Positions 51,442-60,605 are shown, numbered from the stretch's first letter. The stretch is DNA of 64,000 nucleotides from Paraburkholderia caffeinilytica (GCF_003368325.1 NZ_CP031466.1:2480001-2544000); one strand, 5' to 3'. Translations and numbers: made by a program. Notes: generated from the letters alone by a model not told the origin.

Positions 51442-52629
51442 TCAACCGCGCACCCATGTTTCGTCGACGCTCACATATTTGATCCGTTGACGGAAGTACG
51501 TGAAAGCAATGTGCAATGCACCGTCGGCCGATTGCACGATGGACGGATACGAATACTCGCGGTTGCGCTGCTCGGCCGAATTGTTCGTCATGCAGTAGCC
51601 GTCGCCGATTTCCAGATTGCGCCGGCGCGCCCATGTACGGCCGCCGTCTTCGGAAATTGCCAGCGACATCGGGCTTCGCGGTGCGCCCCAGAATGCACTG
51701 CCGCGTGCGGATGCACTCTGGTCGCGCAACGCGCCGCTGTCTTCGGAGTCTTCGATATCGTCGTACAGCGAGGCGCGCCGCCCGGTGCTGTGCGACGCGT
51801 CGCTCTCGTTGAACACCAGCGCGAGATGGCCATTCTTCAGCGAGACGAACTGGATCGACGAGTTGTTGTTCGGCAACGTGGTCGCCTGCGGCGCGCTCCA
51901 CGTGCGGCCGTCTTTCGAGCGGCTGGCATAAATGAAGTCCGCCCAGCGGCTACGGAACAGCGCGAGCAGCGAGCCGTCAGCGAGGACCTGTACGTTCATA
52001 TGCACGCAGCCGACGCTATCGGGCACCTCATGCTCGCGCCACGAGCGTCCTTCGTCTTCGGAGATCAGCACGGCGCTGATGTCGTTGTTGCCGACCCAGC
52101 GTTCGCCGGGTTCGGTTCGGCACATGAACACCGGGCACAACCATGCGCCGTCCGGCAGCACGACGATCGGCTGACGCACGAAGGTGCCCGCGCGGTCGAA
52201 CAATGTCTCGATCGGCCCCCAGGTCACGCCGCCATCGGACGAAATGCGCCGCCGCACGATCGCGGTGTTCTGATGCCCGGACAACTGCGCGGTATAAGTC
52301 AGCCACAAGCGGCCATCGGGCGCCGTGAACAGCACGGGGTTCTGCTCGGAACGCGTCGGGTCGTTCGACAGCTTCTCGGGCTCGGACCAGACGCCGGTGC
52401 CCGCACGCAAGCGCGACATGTAGATCGACACGTCGGGAATCCCTTCCTGCGTGCCGCCGAACCAGACGCACAACAGATCGCCATTGGGCAGCGCATGCAG
52501 ATTGGCCGCGTGGTTCTGCACGCACGGGGACGGCAGATACGCGTCGCGCCGCTGCGCGTCGGCATACGCCACGCGCACGTGGTTGTCCCACGTCGCCGAG
52601 GTCGGGGCATCCGCGAGGATGGAAGTCAT
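51442..52629 (-). CDS. Sialidase-fold (BNR/Asp-box) exo-glycosidase-like protein
   Basis: A 395-aa six-bladed beta-propeller protein of the sialidase/neuraminidase superfamily (BNR_2 type), with four Asp boxes at about residues 130-137 (SSDGGVTW), 190-197 (SEDEGRSW), 237-244 (RSKDGRTW) and 326-333 (SEDGGRTW). An N-terminal FRIP-like arginine motif is not clearly visible. There is no signal peptide, so it is probably cytoplasmic. In this operon it lies between a sodium/solute symporter and a DeoR regulator, with a DapA/NanA-type lyase nearby, and may trim a sugar acid or its conjugate after uptake. The true substrate is unknown. Confidence 0.83.
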   Translation of the reverse strand: MTSILADAPTSATWDNHVRVAYADAQRRDAYLPSPCVQNHAANLHALPNGDLLCVWFGGTQEGIPDVSIYMSRLRAGTGVWSEPEKLSNDPTRSEQNPVLFTAPDGRLWLTYTAQLSGHQNTAIVRRRISSDGGVTWGPIETLFDRAGTFVRQPIVVLPDGAWLCPVFMCRTEPGERWVGNNDISAVLISEDEGRSWREHEVPDSVGCVHMNVQVLADGSLLALFRSRWADFIYASRSKDGRTWSAPQATTLPNNNSSIQFVSLKNGHLALVFNESDASHSTGRRASLYDDIEDSEDSGALRDQSASARGSAFWGAPRSPMSLAISEDGGRTWARRRNLEIGDGYCMTNNSAEQRNREYSYPSIVQSADGALHIAFTYFRQRIKYVSVDETWVRG

Positions 52630-52654
52630 GCGGTGTTCTCCTGATTACGTCACG

Positions 52655-54079
52655 TCAATGTGATTCACGATGCTGGAGCCGCTCGCCGCTCGCGCCGACA
52701 GGCTTGGAGCCCGAGGGAAACAGCAGCTTCTCCAGCACGATAACGATAGCCGGCGTCACCAGCGACACGTACATGTTGTCGATGCCGAACGGATTGCCGA
52801 GCAGATACCACACCGTTGTCGAGATCGTCGCGATGATCATCGCGGCCATCGCGCCACGGCTGCTGTTGAAGAAAGGCAGATAGATGCCGATCAAGGCCAC
52901 CACCGACACCGTCAGCCGCAACGCCCGCGTGAAGAACGACAGCGCCAGGATCTGCGGCACGAACAGCACGAACACGAGCGGCACGAGTCCGACCACGAGC
53001 GAAATCCAGCGTGTCATGCGCAGTTCCACATCCGGTGCCGGGTTGTAGCGCGGCACATAGAAATCCTTGACCACCAGCGACGCGATGGCAAGCGCGACCG
53101 TGCACACGCTGACGAAAATCGATGCCACGAGCGACGTCGTCACCACACCGGCCAGCAGCGGATTCATATGCTGCAGAAACACCGGCAGCGCATAGAGGCT
53201 CTTGATGTCGGGAAACAGGAACTTGGCCGAGACGCCGAGAAAGCCGAGTGCGAGCGAGATCGGCACGCACAGCGCCGCGGCCAGCAGCGAGGCATTGCGC
53301 GCCGCCTCCGGTGAACGGGTTGCGGAAATCGCCTGAATGATGAACTGTGTCGAGAAGATCGCGCCCGCGGTGCCGATGATCCACGCGCCGATCGTACCGT
53401 TGCTGAGCGAACCGTTCCATGTGAAGTAATGCTCGGGCATTTGCGCCATCATCGGTTTGATGCCGCCCGTCATTTGCCACGCCACGTACACCAGAATCGC
53501 GATGCCGATCAGTTTGACCGCGCTATGCACGATGGTCAGATAGGCGACGCTCTTCAAGCCGCCCCATGCGAAATACACCGTGCTGACGATCGCCGTGATC
53601 ACGGCGGCTGTCGGCAGATTGATACGCATCACGGTCGAAATCGCCGCCGCGCCGCTCACATAGTTGCCCACGTTCACGAGAAACAGCGCGTAGATCATGA
53701 TCGCCGAAACGACCAGCTTCGCACGCTTGCCGTACTTCATTGCAATGAAGCCCGAGATCGTGAATTCGCCGGAACTGTAGAGGCGTTTGGCCATGAACAG
53801 GCCGAAGAACAGAAAACCGATCGAGGCGGCGATCACCGACCACGATGCCGCGATCCCCGCGCTGAACGCTTCCTGCGAGGTGCCCACCGTCGACTTGGCA
53901 CCGATGAATTCCGACATCAGCAACACGGCGACGACCACGGCGGGCATCGAGCGCGACGCCACCATGAACTGTTCGGAATTGCGGCTGCGCAGCTTGACGC
54001 TAAACCAGCTGGTCAGAAGAATGTAGAGCACGACCATCCCGACGATGATCGCTGTGTCCCAGTAGCCAAAAGTTGCCAT
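52655..54079 (-). CDS. Sodium:solute symporter (SSS family)
   Basis: A 474-aa integral membrane protein with about 13 predicted helices and the SSS-family pattern: SRNSEQFMVASRSMPAV near the N-terminus, SEFIGAKSTVGTSQEAF (about 57-73) and GFIAMKYGKRAKLVV in the middle, with the sodium-site helices early. SSS proteins import sugars, sialic acid, proline or carboxylates with Na+. The operon also has a porin, a DapA-type lyase and a sialidase-fold protein, so a sialic-acid-like or sugar-acid substrate is likely. It lies 25 bp before the sialidase-fold gene in transcription order. Confidence 0.9.
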   Translation of the reverse strand: MATFGYWDTAIIVGMVVLYILLTSWFSVKLRSRNSEQFMVASRSMPAVVVAVLLMSEFIGAKSTVGTSQEAFSAGIAASWSVIAASIGFLFFGLFMAKRLYSSGEFTISGFIAMKYGKRAKLVVSAIMIYALFLVNVGNYVSGAAAISTVMRINLPTAAVITAIVSTVYFAWGGLKSVAYLTIVHSAVKLIGIAILVYVAWQMTGGIKPMMAQMPEHYFTWNGSLSNGTIGAWIIGTAGAIFSTQFIIQAISATRSPEAARNASLLAAALCVPISLALGFLGVSAKFLFPDIKSLYALPVFLQHMNPLLAGVVTTSLVASIFVSVCTVALAIASLVVKDFYVPRYNPAPDVELRMTRWISLVVGLVPLVFVLFVPQILALSFFTRALRLTVSVVALIGIYLPFFNSSRGAMAAMIIATISTTVWYLLGNPFGIDNMYVSLVTPAIVIVLEKLLFPSGSKPVGASGERLQHRESH

Positions 54080-54209
54080 GGTGTCTCCAATGTATTTTGA
54101 CGACGTCTTCGCATCGAAAAATCCGGCCGCCGGGCGTGTGCCCGCCTTCTCGGCGGCCGGGAATCCGCTACCGCCGTAGCGGTGCTGTCCTGCGGACTGC
54201 GACCTGCGC

Positions 54210-56591
54210 TCAGGCTTCCAGTTCGGAGCGCCGCGTCGCGAGATCGAGCGCCTGTTTCAGCGCCTCGAGCATGCTGCCTTCGTCGGCGATACCCTTGCCG
54301 GCGATGTCGAACGCCGTACCGTGATCGACCGAGGTCCGAATCACCGGCAGACCGACGGTCACGTTGACACCGGCCTCGAGGCCCATCACCTTGACCGGGC
54401 CATGGCCCTGGTCGTGATACATCGCGACCACCACATCGAAGTCGCCGCGGCCCGCCCGGAAAAACAGCGTATCGGCGGGCAACGGGCCTTCCACATCCCA
54501 GCCGCGTGCCTGCAGCACCTGCACGGCGGGAATGATCTTTTCCTCTTCCTCGCCGTAGCCGAACAGGCCGTTCTCACCCGCGTGCGGATTGATCCCGCAT
54601 ACGCCGATGCGCGGGTTGTCGATACCCGCGCGCACCAGCGTTTCATGCGCGCGCTCGATGGTCCGTTGCACCAGCCCGGGTTCGATGCGGCGAATGGCGT
54701 CCAGCAGGCCGATGTGGGTCGTCACGTGAATCACGCGCAGCTTCGGCGCGACGAGCATCATCGACACCTCGTCGATGCCGGTCAGATGCGCGAGCATTTC
54801 CGTATGCCCGGGGAAAATGTGGCCGCCCGCGTGCAGCGCTTCCTTGTTCAGCGGCGCCGTGCAGATCGCATCCAGTTCGCCCGCCGAGGTCAGTTTGACG
54901 GTACGCGCGATGTACTGATACGCCGCATCGCCCGCGACCGCCGAGAGCTTGCCGTACGGCAGGTCCGCGGGAATCAGGCCGAGATCGATGCAATCGACCA
55001 CGCCGCATTCGAAGCCGGCATCCGCGGGACTATTGATCGAGCGCACCTCGAGCGACACGCCCGCGCGCTTGCCCGCATCGCGCAAACGCGCTGTGTCGCC
55101 GATTACGAGCGGACGGCACTGTTCGTAGACGGAGGCATGGGCCAGCGCCTTCATGACGATTTCCGGGCCGACGCCGGCAGCATCGCCCATGGTGATGCCG
55201 ATAACTGGACGATAGGTCATTGTGGTAAGTCCTTTGATGGTGGCCTCGTTAGGCCGGGCGATGCGTTGAACGCCGGCGAGCTTCCGCCAGGCAAGATGAA
55301 GCGTGTCGGGATGGCCGAAACCGCCCGCTTTGGTGACGACGCAAAGGCGGCGGCCGTTGTGATCCGCGTGCAGCAGCGGCACCCCGCTTTCGATTTCTTC
55401 GACGATCCGCAACTGGCCAATGCCGGCCGCGCACAACAACGCGCGTGCCGTTTCGCCGCCGGTAGCGATCACGCTGCCGGCGAACGGCAACGCCGGTGAG
55501 AGCAACGCCGCGAGGCGCTGACAAAACAGCAGACCGTCGGCGACGCTGCTGCGATCGGACTGACTCAGGGAAACGACAACGTGCTGCCCCTGTTGAAGCG
55601 CTTCGCTCACCTTGCATGTGAGATTCGCATGCGCTTTTGCAAGCGGTTCGGCAAGCAGCGTCCTCGTGTCGACTTCGAACGAAACAAGCGTGCTGCCCGC
55701 TTCTGTTTTCAGCCGTTCGACCTGAGCATGCGAAACGCTCGACATGCTGCCGACCACGGTCAGGACCGGCTGGCCCGGCGTGCGCTGTGCCGGTGCGGCA
55801 GGCGGCGCAGCATCGGCATCGGCATCGGCATCGGCATCGGCATCGGCATCGGCATCGGCGAGATTCAATGCGCTCATCAGATCGCGGGCAAGCCCTGCCG
55901 AGCCCACCCAGAACACGCCGCGTAATTGAGCGGACGCGCGAGCGATCCGCTGCAGATCGTCTTCCGTTTCGCTATCGCACACCACGGCCTGAATCCCGGC
56001 GTGACGCAACGTGTCGAGCCGGTTGGTCAGCACGGCGCTGTCCGCACGAACATCGGCCAACGACAGCGCAGCCGTGCGCAAACCGCATTGCCCGAGCATC
56101 GCCGGAAGATTCGCCTCGCCGCCGATGCCCTCGTTACGCCACACCTCCGTTTCTTCCACCGCCACGCCGTTCAGCCATTGGCGTCCGCCGCGTGTCGTGC
56201 GGCCGGCGGCCGGAAACGCCGGCGCCACGATCGCCATGCCGGCGAGCGGCACCAGCGCCGCCACTTCCGCGGCGAAGTTGCCGCGCAGCGTCGAGTCGAT
56301 TTTCTTGTAGAGCTTCGTCTCCGCGTGACCGAGTGCGCGCCACACGTCTGCATTACTGCGCGCCGCCGAGGTTGCGTCGAGCCGGCGCGAATCGGCATCC
56401 ACGGCGAGCACGTCGATCGCGTCGGATGTATTGCTCGCGTCGCGCATCGCAGCGCCTGGCTGCGCGCGCGCATCCAGCGTCACGACGCTGCGCAAGCCAA
56501 GGCGCGCGCCCGTCACCGCGCAATCCGCCGTGCCCGACAGATCGTCGCCGATGATCAGGAGCCGCAAGCGGCGTTCGCGGGCGACGTTCAC
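54210..56591 (-). CDS. Fused four-carbon sugar-acid kinase (DUF1537/OtnK-DtnK) and PdxA2
   Basis: One 793-aa frame joins two enzymes usually encoded separately. Residues 1 to ~450 are a DUF1537 kinase: N-terminal substrate domain with LLIIGDDLSGTADCAV, a DA-repeat linker (~245-261) from a 6-bp array, then the nucleotide-binding domain with ATGGETARAL. Residues 458-793 are a full PdxA-type dehydrogenase (ITMGDAAGVGPEIV; PGHTEML; MYHDQGHGPVK). Known DtnK/PdxA2 pairs phosphorylate a tetronate such as D-threonate, then oxidise and decarboxylate it to DHAP. GTG start at 56591 overlaps the Fe-ADH stop by 4 bp. An internal ATG (55220) with Shine-Dalgarno AAAGGA, plus an out-of-frame TAA at 55251-55249, suggest PdxA2 may also be made alone. 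Confidence 0.9.
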   Translation of the reverse strand: MNVARERRLRLLIIGDDLSGTADCAVTGARLGLRSVVTLDARAQPGAAMRDASNTSDAIDVLAVDADSRRLDATSAARSNADVWRALGHAETKLYKKIDSTLRGNFAAEVAALVPLAGMAIVAPAFPAAGRTTRGGRQWLNGVAVEETEVWRNEGIGGEANLPAMLGQCGLRTAALSLADVRADSAVLTNRLDTLRHAGIQAVVCDSETEDDLQRIARASAQLRGVFWVGSAGLARDLMSALNLADADADADADADADADAAPPAAPAQRTPGQPVLTVVGSMSSVSHAQVERLKTEAGSTLVSFEVDTRTLLAEPLAKAHANLTCKVSEALQQGQHVVVSLSQSDRSSVADGLLFCQRLAALLSPALPFAGSVIATGGETARALLCAAGIGQLRIVEEIESGVPLLHADHNGRRLCVVTKAGGFGHPDTLHLAWRKLAGVQRIARPNEATIKGLTTMTYRPVIGITMGDAAGVGPEIVMKALAHASVYEQCRPLVIGDTARLRDAGKRAGVSLEVRSINSPADAGFECGVVDCIDLGLIPADLPYGKLSAVAGDAAYQYIARTVKLTSAGELDAICTAPLNKEALHAGGHIFPGHTEMLAHLTGIDEVSMMLVAPKLRVIHVTTHIGLLDAIRRIEPGLVQRTIERAHETLVRAGIDNPRIGVCGINPHAGENGLFGYGEEEEKIIPAVQVLQARGWDVEGPLPADTLFFRAGRGDFDVVVAMYHDQGHGPVKVMGLEAGVNVTVGLPVIRTSVDHGTAFDIAGKGIADEGSMLEALKQALDLATRRSELEA
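55811..55858. repeat. 6-bp tandem array (CATCGG)8 in the kinase linker
   Basis: Eight perfect copies of CATCGG on the plus strand, which the minus-strand fusion gene reads as alternating Asp-Ala. It lies exactly at the junction of the two kinase domains. The 6-bp unit keeps the frame whatever the copy number, so variation would change linker length, not switch the gene off. Confidence 0.92.
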
Positions 56592-57757
56592 GGCAGCAGG
56601 CGGCGATAGATCGCCTTCATGTCGTCGAGCGAAAGCGGCTTCGGGTTGTTGCCGAGCAGCCGTTTGACTTTCGCCGCCGCGACCGAAAGCGCGTCGAGAT
56701 CGTCTTCCGTGACGCCGAACTTGCGCAGATCCTGAGGAATATCGACGGCCGCCGTCCATTCGTCGATGCGTTCGATCAGCTTGTGCGCAGCGGTCTCTTC
56801 ATTGTCGTCGTGCGCGCACAGCGATAGCGCACGCGCAACATCGGCGAGGCGGCCCGCGCATGCGTCCATGTTGAACGCCATCACGTGCGGCAGCAGCATG
56901 GCGTTCGCCACTCCGTGCGTGATGTTGAACATGCCGCCGAGCGGATACGCGAGCGCATGCACCGCGGCCGTGCCGGCCGCCGTCAATGCAAGGCCGCCGT
57001 ACATCGAGCCGAGCATCATGGCTTCGCGCGCCTTGATCGAGTCGCCGTGCTCGTAGGCTTCGATGATGTTGGCGCCGATCAGCCGCATCGATTCCATCGC
57101 GAACATGTCGCTGACCGGATTGGCCTTGGTCGAGATGTACGATTCGAGCGAGTGCACGAATGCATCCATGCCGGTCGCCGCAGTGATCGCCTTCGGCAAT
57201 TTCAGCGTCAGGGCGGCATCGAGAATGACGAGTTGCGGCAACAGATGACGGCTCACGATGCCGACCTTCAGCTCCTCGTCCGGTAACGTGACGATCGCAT
57301 TGGGTGTCACTTCCGAACCGGTGCCCGCGGTGGTCGGCACGAGAATCAACGGCACACCGGGCTTCCTGATCAGATCGATGCCGAGCCATTCGCGCAGCGG
57401 TTGCTCGTTGGTCAGACGCACGGCAAACAGCTTGGCGGCGTCGAGTACGCTGCCGCCGCCGATCGACAGGATCGCGTGCGGCGCGAACGGCGCGATCTGC
57501 TCGCTGAACACGCTTTCCACGTTGCCGATGGTCGGCTCGGGTTCGACATCGCGCACGATCAGCACTTCGATGTCCTTGTCGGCAAGAGCGGCCGTCACGC
57601 GATCGATCACGCCGAGCGCTTCCATCGCGGGCTGAGTGATCAAGGCGATGCGTTTGACCGGCGTGTCGAGCAAAGCGAGTTTGTCCGCCAGCAGGTCGAG
57701 GCTGTGTGCGCCGTGCACGATGTGCTTGACGGTCTGGAAGTGATAGGTCGAGGTCAT
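56588..57757 (-). CDS. Iron-containing alcohol dehydrogenase
   Basis: A 389-aa group III (Fe-dependent) alcohol dehydrogenase. The NAD-binding motif is GGGSVLDAAKLFAV (about 98-111), the family signature VPTTAGTGSEVT lies at about 140-151, and metal ligands are in GMDAFVHSLESY (Asp, His), AVHALAYPLGGMFNITHGVANAMLLPHV (two His; given by the ends AVHALAYP and NITHGV). Members oxidise hydroxyl groups of small acids, diols or lactaldehyde-type compounds. It starts the metabolic core of the operon, 62 bp after the DapA-type gene, and its stop overlaps the kinase GTG start by 4 bp. Confidence 0.9.
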   Translation of the reverse strand: MTSTYHFQTVKHIVHGAHSLDLLADKLALLDTPVKRIALITQPAMEALGVIDRVTAALADKDIEVLIVRDVEPEPTIGNVESVFSEQIAPFAPHAILSIGGGSVLDAAKLFAVRLTNEQPLREWLGIDLIRKPGVPLILVPTTAGTGSEVTPNAIVTLPDEELKVGIVSRHLLPQLVILDAALTLKLPKAITAATGMDAFVHSLESYISTKANPVSDMFAMESMRLIGANIIEAYEHGDSIKAREAMMLGSMYGGLALTAAGTAAVHALAYPLGGMFNITHGVANAMLLPHVMAFNMDACAGRLADVARALSLCAHDDNEETAAHKLIERIDEWTAAVDIPQDLRKFGVTEDDLDALSVAAAKVKRLLGNNPKPLSLDDMKAIYRRLLP

Positions 57758-57819
57758 GGCGGTAAGTCGTTAGCGATTGAGTGGTGTGGCCGATGTGCTT
57801 CAGCGCGTTTCAGCGCGTC

Positions 57820-58710
57820 TCAACGTAAATCGGCGCGGTACACCGCGAGCGCCTGTTCGAGACGCGCGCGGGCCTGCGCATCGAGCGGCTGCGCGGGCGA
57901 ACGCGCCGGACCCGCCGGCATGCCGAGCATTTCCGCCGCGGTCTTCAGCACCACCGGCATCGTGCCGAGCGCGAATGCGTCGCGCAGCGCGCGCAGCGAT
58001 TCCTGCGCCTTGCGGGCGGCCGCGACATCGCCGGCCTGAAAGTGCTTCCAGATCGACGTCACGACACCCGGCACCGCGTTCGTGGTGGCGGCCACCGCGC
58101 CGTCGCCGCCCGCGATCAGGGTCCACAGAATCATCGAATCGGTGCCGGTGAACACCGCGAAGTCGTCGCGGCGCAGATTGATCAGTTGCAGCAGACGATC
58201 GAAGTCGCCGCCGCTGTCCTTGATGCCGCGAATGTTCGGGATCTCGGACAGGCGGCGCACCGTGTCGATAGTCAGAGTGATGCCGGCCTTCGCGGGAATC
58301 GTGTAGAGCATCACCGGCAAGGTGGTAGCCTGCGCGATCCGCTCATAGTGCGTGAACAGTTCCTGCTGCGTCGCGCCGTTGAAGTACGGCGTGATCACCG
58401 ACACCGCGTCGACACCCACATCGAGCATCTTGCTGTTCAGATCGATTACGTCGCGCGTGGCGTATGCGCCGGTGCCGGCAATCACCGGCACGCGCGAGCG
58501 CGCCTGATCGACTGCGATCTTCGCGATTTGCAGCTTCTCCGCTTCGTTCAAGGCGATGAACTCGCCGTTGGTGCCGAGCACGAACAACGCATGCACCCCC
58601 GCCTCGATCAGGCGCTCGATCAGCGTGCGCAACCCGGTTTCGCCGACGTCTTCCGACGCCGTCATCGGCGTGATGAGTGCGGGAATGATCCCCTTGAACA
58701 AAACTGTCAT
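57820..58710 (-). CDS. DapA/NanA-family aldolase or dehydratase
   Basis: A 296-aa Schiff-base (beta/alpha)8 enzyme of the DapA superfamily (dihydrodipicolinate synthase, N-acetylneuraminate lyase, 2-keto-3-deoxy acid aldolases/dehydratases). It has GIIPALITPMT at the start, FVLGTNGEF with the GTxGE pattern, catalytic Tyr in MLYTIPAKAGI, and the Schiff-base Lys in RGIKDSGGDF (about 164-173). Catabolic position between a porin and a Fe-ADH points to cleavage of a 2-keto acid rather than lysine synthesis. The ATG at 58710 is taken; the frame is open upstream across the porin gap. Confidence 0.9.
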   Translation of the reverse strand: MTVLFKGIIPALITPMTASEDVGETGLRTLIERLIEAGVHALFVLGTNGEFIALNEAEKLQIAKIAVDQARSRVPVIAGTGAYATRDVIDLNSKMLDVGVDAVSVITPYFNGATQQELFTHYERIAQATTLPVMLYTIPAKAGITLTIDTVRRLSEIPNIRGIKDSGGDFDRLLQLINLRRDDFAVFTGTDSMILWTLIAGGDGAVAATTNAVPGVVTSIWKHFQAGDVAAARKAQESLRALRDAFALGTMPVVLKTAAEMLGMPAGPARSPAQPLDAQARARLEQALAVYRADLR

Positions 58711-58799
58711 GCTCGACTCCACTTCTTCGAAGGAAGGCTTGGGGTTTTCCTCTGAGGTTTTCCTTGAGCCTTCCTGTTTGATCAAATTGCCTGAATCGT

Positions 58800-59963
58800 T
58801 CAGAACTTGTGACGCAGACCCAGCGCCGCGACGAACTGGTGCGACGTGCTCGACGCGGTGATCGGCCACAAGGCCGCAGTCGCTGCGTGGCCCGTCGAAT
58901 CGATGCCGCTCGCTGCTTGCCAGCCGGCGGTCAGATACACGTCGGTGCGCTTCGACAGGAAATAATCGGCGCCTGCGTTCACCTGGTTGTAGTGCGCGTC
59001 GCCGGCGCCGTGTGTGCGGGTGTAGTTGTACGCCACGCCAAGCAGCGTTGCCGGAGACACCTGATAGCGGAAGTTGGCTTCGAGGTTGTCGAAGGTCGCG
59101 GTATCGCCGGCGAAACGCGCCACCGGGGCGGCGGCCGCGCCCGAACCCAGATCCTTGAACTTCGAGTTCGAGTAAATCAGGCCGAACGTAGCCGCACCGA
59201 AGGTGTAGGCGCCGCCCACCGCCGCTATCTGAAGCGTACGCGCGGACGCGTAGCCGGAGTAGATCGGCGTGTTGTTCGGCGAGATCGCCGCCGCGCCGGC
59301 GGTGCCGTCGAACAGACCGGTGTTCGGCGTGGTTGCGTTCACGTAAGACGCCGCGACCACGAACGGGCCGTTTGCATACGTGGCGCCGAGCCCCCATACG
59401 CGGTTATTCGAGAAGTCGCCGGCCGTGCCGCCGAAGCTGAACAGGCCGCTAAAACGAAAACCCGCGTAATCGTTGCTGGTGAACTTCACGCTGTTGCTGA
59501 TCCGCTCGTTCACGTAGAGGTTGTCCGTATTGCCCGGATGAGCGCCAAGACCGCCCGCCCACTGATTTGCCGCTGTCAACGCGCCCAGAAAATCGGCGGA
59601 TGTGTCGTTCTGCCGCCCCGCTGTCACCTTACCGAAACCCCCGCTCAAACCGACATAGGCGGCACGTCCGAACTCACGGCCGTTCTGGCCGAGCGTGCCC
59701 GTGGTGCTGCTGAAACCATTTTCAAGGACGAACAGCGCGCTCAGGCCGCCGCCCAGATCTTCCTGACCACGCAATCCCCAGCGGCTGCCAGACAGTGTGC
59801 CGCTCGACATCTGGATATTCGAGTGGCCCTTCTGGCTGTTCGAATAGACGAGCGAAGTGTCGATCAAGCCATACAGCGTCACGCTGCTTTGCGCGTGAGC
59901 GGCGGTCGTGGCCGCGCCGAGTACGCCCAATGTGGCCAGGACCTGGAAGGAACGCTTCTTCAA
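58800..59963 (-). CDS. General outer-membrane porin (Burkholderia OmpC type)
   Basis: A 387-aa 16-stranded trimeric porin of the Burkholderiaceae family. The signal peptide runs to GAATTAAHAQSS; the mature protein starts SSVTLYGLIDTSLVY and ends in Phe (LGLRHKF). Strong family patterns are SRWGLRGQEDLGGGL and GRAAYVGLSGGFGKVTAGRQ. The most likely start is TTG at 59963 (L-K-K-R-S-F), with CGGAGAC upstream; the ORF has earlier in-frame starts. It is the first gene of the leftward operon and probably admits the operon's substrate. A pair of 32-nt direct repeats lies upstream. Confidence 0.9.
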   Translation of the reverse strand: MKKRSFQVLATLGVLGAATTAAHAQSSVTLYGLIDTSLVYSNSQKGHSNIQMSSGTLSGSRWGLRGQEDLGGGLSALFVLENGFSSTTGTLGQNGREFGRAAYVGLSGGFGKVTAGRQNDTSADFLGALTAANQWAGGLGAHPGNTDNLYVNERISNSVKFTSNDYAGFRFSGLFSFGGTAGDFSNNRVWGLGATYANGPFVVAASYVNATTPNTGLFDGTAGAAAISPNNTPIYSGYASARTLQIAAVGGAYTFGAATFGLIYSNSKFKDLGSGAAAAPVARFAGDTATFDNLEANFRYQVSPATLLGVAYNYTRTHGAGDAHYNQVNAGADYFLSKRTDVYLTAGWQAASGIDSTGHAATAALWPITASSTSHQFVAALGLRHKF

Positions 59964-60064
59964 TTGTGTCTCCGTGATTTTTCTTGATGGCGGGGCATGG
60001 TGCTTCGGCCATTTGAAGACAGTCGAGGCTCGCTGACGTGAGCGTTTCACTCAACCAAAACGAC

Positions 60065-60145
60065 CGGTTCAGTCAATATAATGATCGAATCGATCGTTTG
60101 CAAGGATTTTTTTCGGTTCAATCATCAGAACGATCAAATCGATCA
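60065..60145. promoter_or_regulatory. Paired 32-nt direct repeats upstream of the porin gene
   Basis: Two copies of a 32-nt element start CGGTTCA, at 60065-60096 and 60114-60145, 49 bp apart start to start. 25 of 32 positions match. Each ends with GATCGAATCGATCG or GATCAAATCGATCA, an inverted repeat of its own. The pair lies 100-180 bp upstream of the porin start, in the gap between divergent genes, and is a candidate operator for the operon's DeoR regulator or the DUF1330 side. Confidence 0.65.
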
Positions 60146-60311
60146 GAATGCGTGGGCAATCGTATTTCTGGTTTCGAGCGCGTTGGCGCCACGCAAGACC
60201 CTAAGCGGATTGGGCTGATGGGGAATAGGCATGCCGATGAATGACATAATCCCCGCGTCGTTGCCTTGCAACGCAACCACTACCTTCACGCCGCAAAATA
60301 AGGAGATTCAG

Positions 60312-60605
60312 ATGAGCAAGGGATATTGGGTGACCGTATACCGCGCAACGAAGGACCCCGCGAAGCTGGCCGCGTATGCGCAACTGGCCGCGCCCGCTGT
60401 GGCAGCCGCCAACGGCAAATTCCTCGTGCGCGGCGTGGCCGAGGAAGCTCGCGAGCAAGGCTTGAAGGAACGGACGGTCGTGATTGAGTTTCCGACCTAC
60501 GAAGAGGCCGTCGCCGCATACGCAAGCGATGCCTACAAGAAGGCGCTTGAAGCGCTGGGCGACGCAGTCGAGCGCGATCTGCGAATCGTTCGCGGCGCCG
60601 AATGA
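60312..60605 (+). CDS. DUF1330-family small protein
   Basis: A 97-aa protein of the DUF1330 family, an alpha/beta ferredoxin-like dimeric fold related to antibiotic-biosynthesis monooxygenase (ABM) domains. It has the start MSKGYWVTVYRATKDPAKLAAYA and the conserved RTVVIEFPTYEEAVAAY segment. Function is unknown. The Shine-Dalgarno AGGAG is 7 nt before the ATG. It is divergent from the porin operon and has no close partner gene; a 347-bp gap with repeats precedes it. Confidence 0.88.
   Translation: MSKGYWVTVYRATKDPAKLAAYAQLAAPAVAAANGKFLVRGVAEEAREQGLKERTVVIEFPTYEEAVAAYASDAYKKALEALGDAVERDLRIVRGAE

Noticed and set aside
55811..55858. Phase-variable on/off switch from the 6-bp array
   Set aside because: The unit is a multiple of three, so slippage keeps the frame; only linker length can change.
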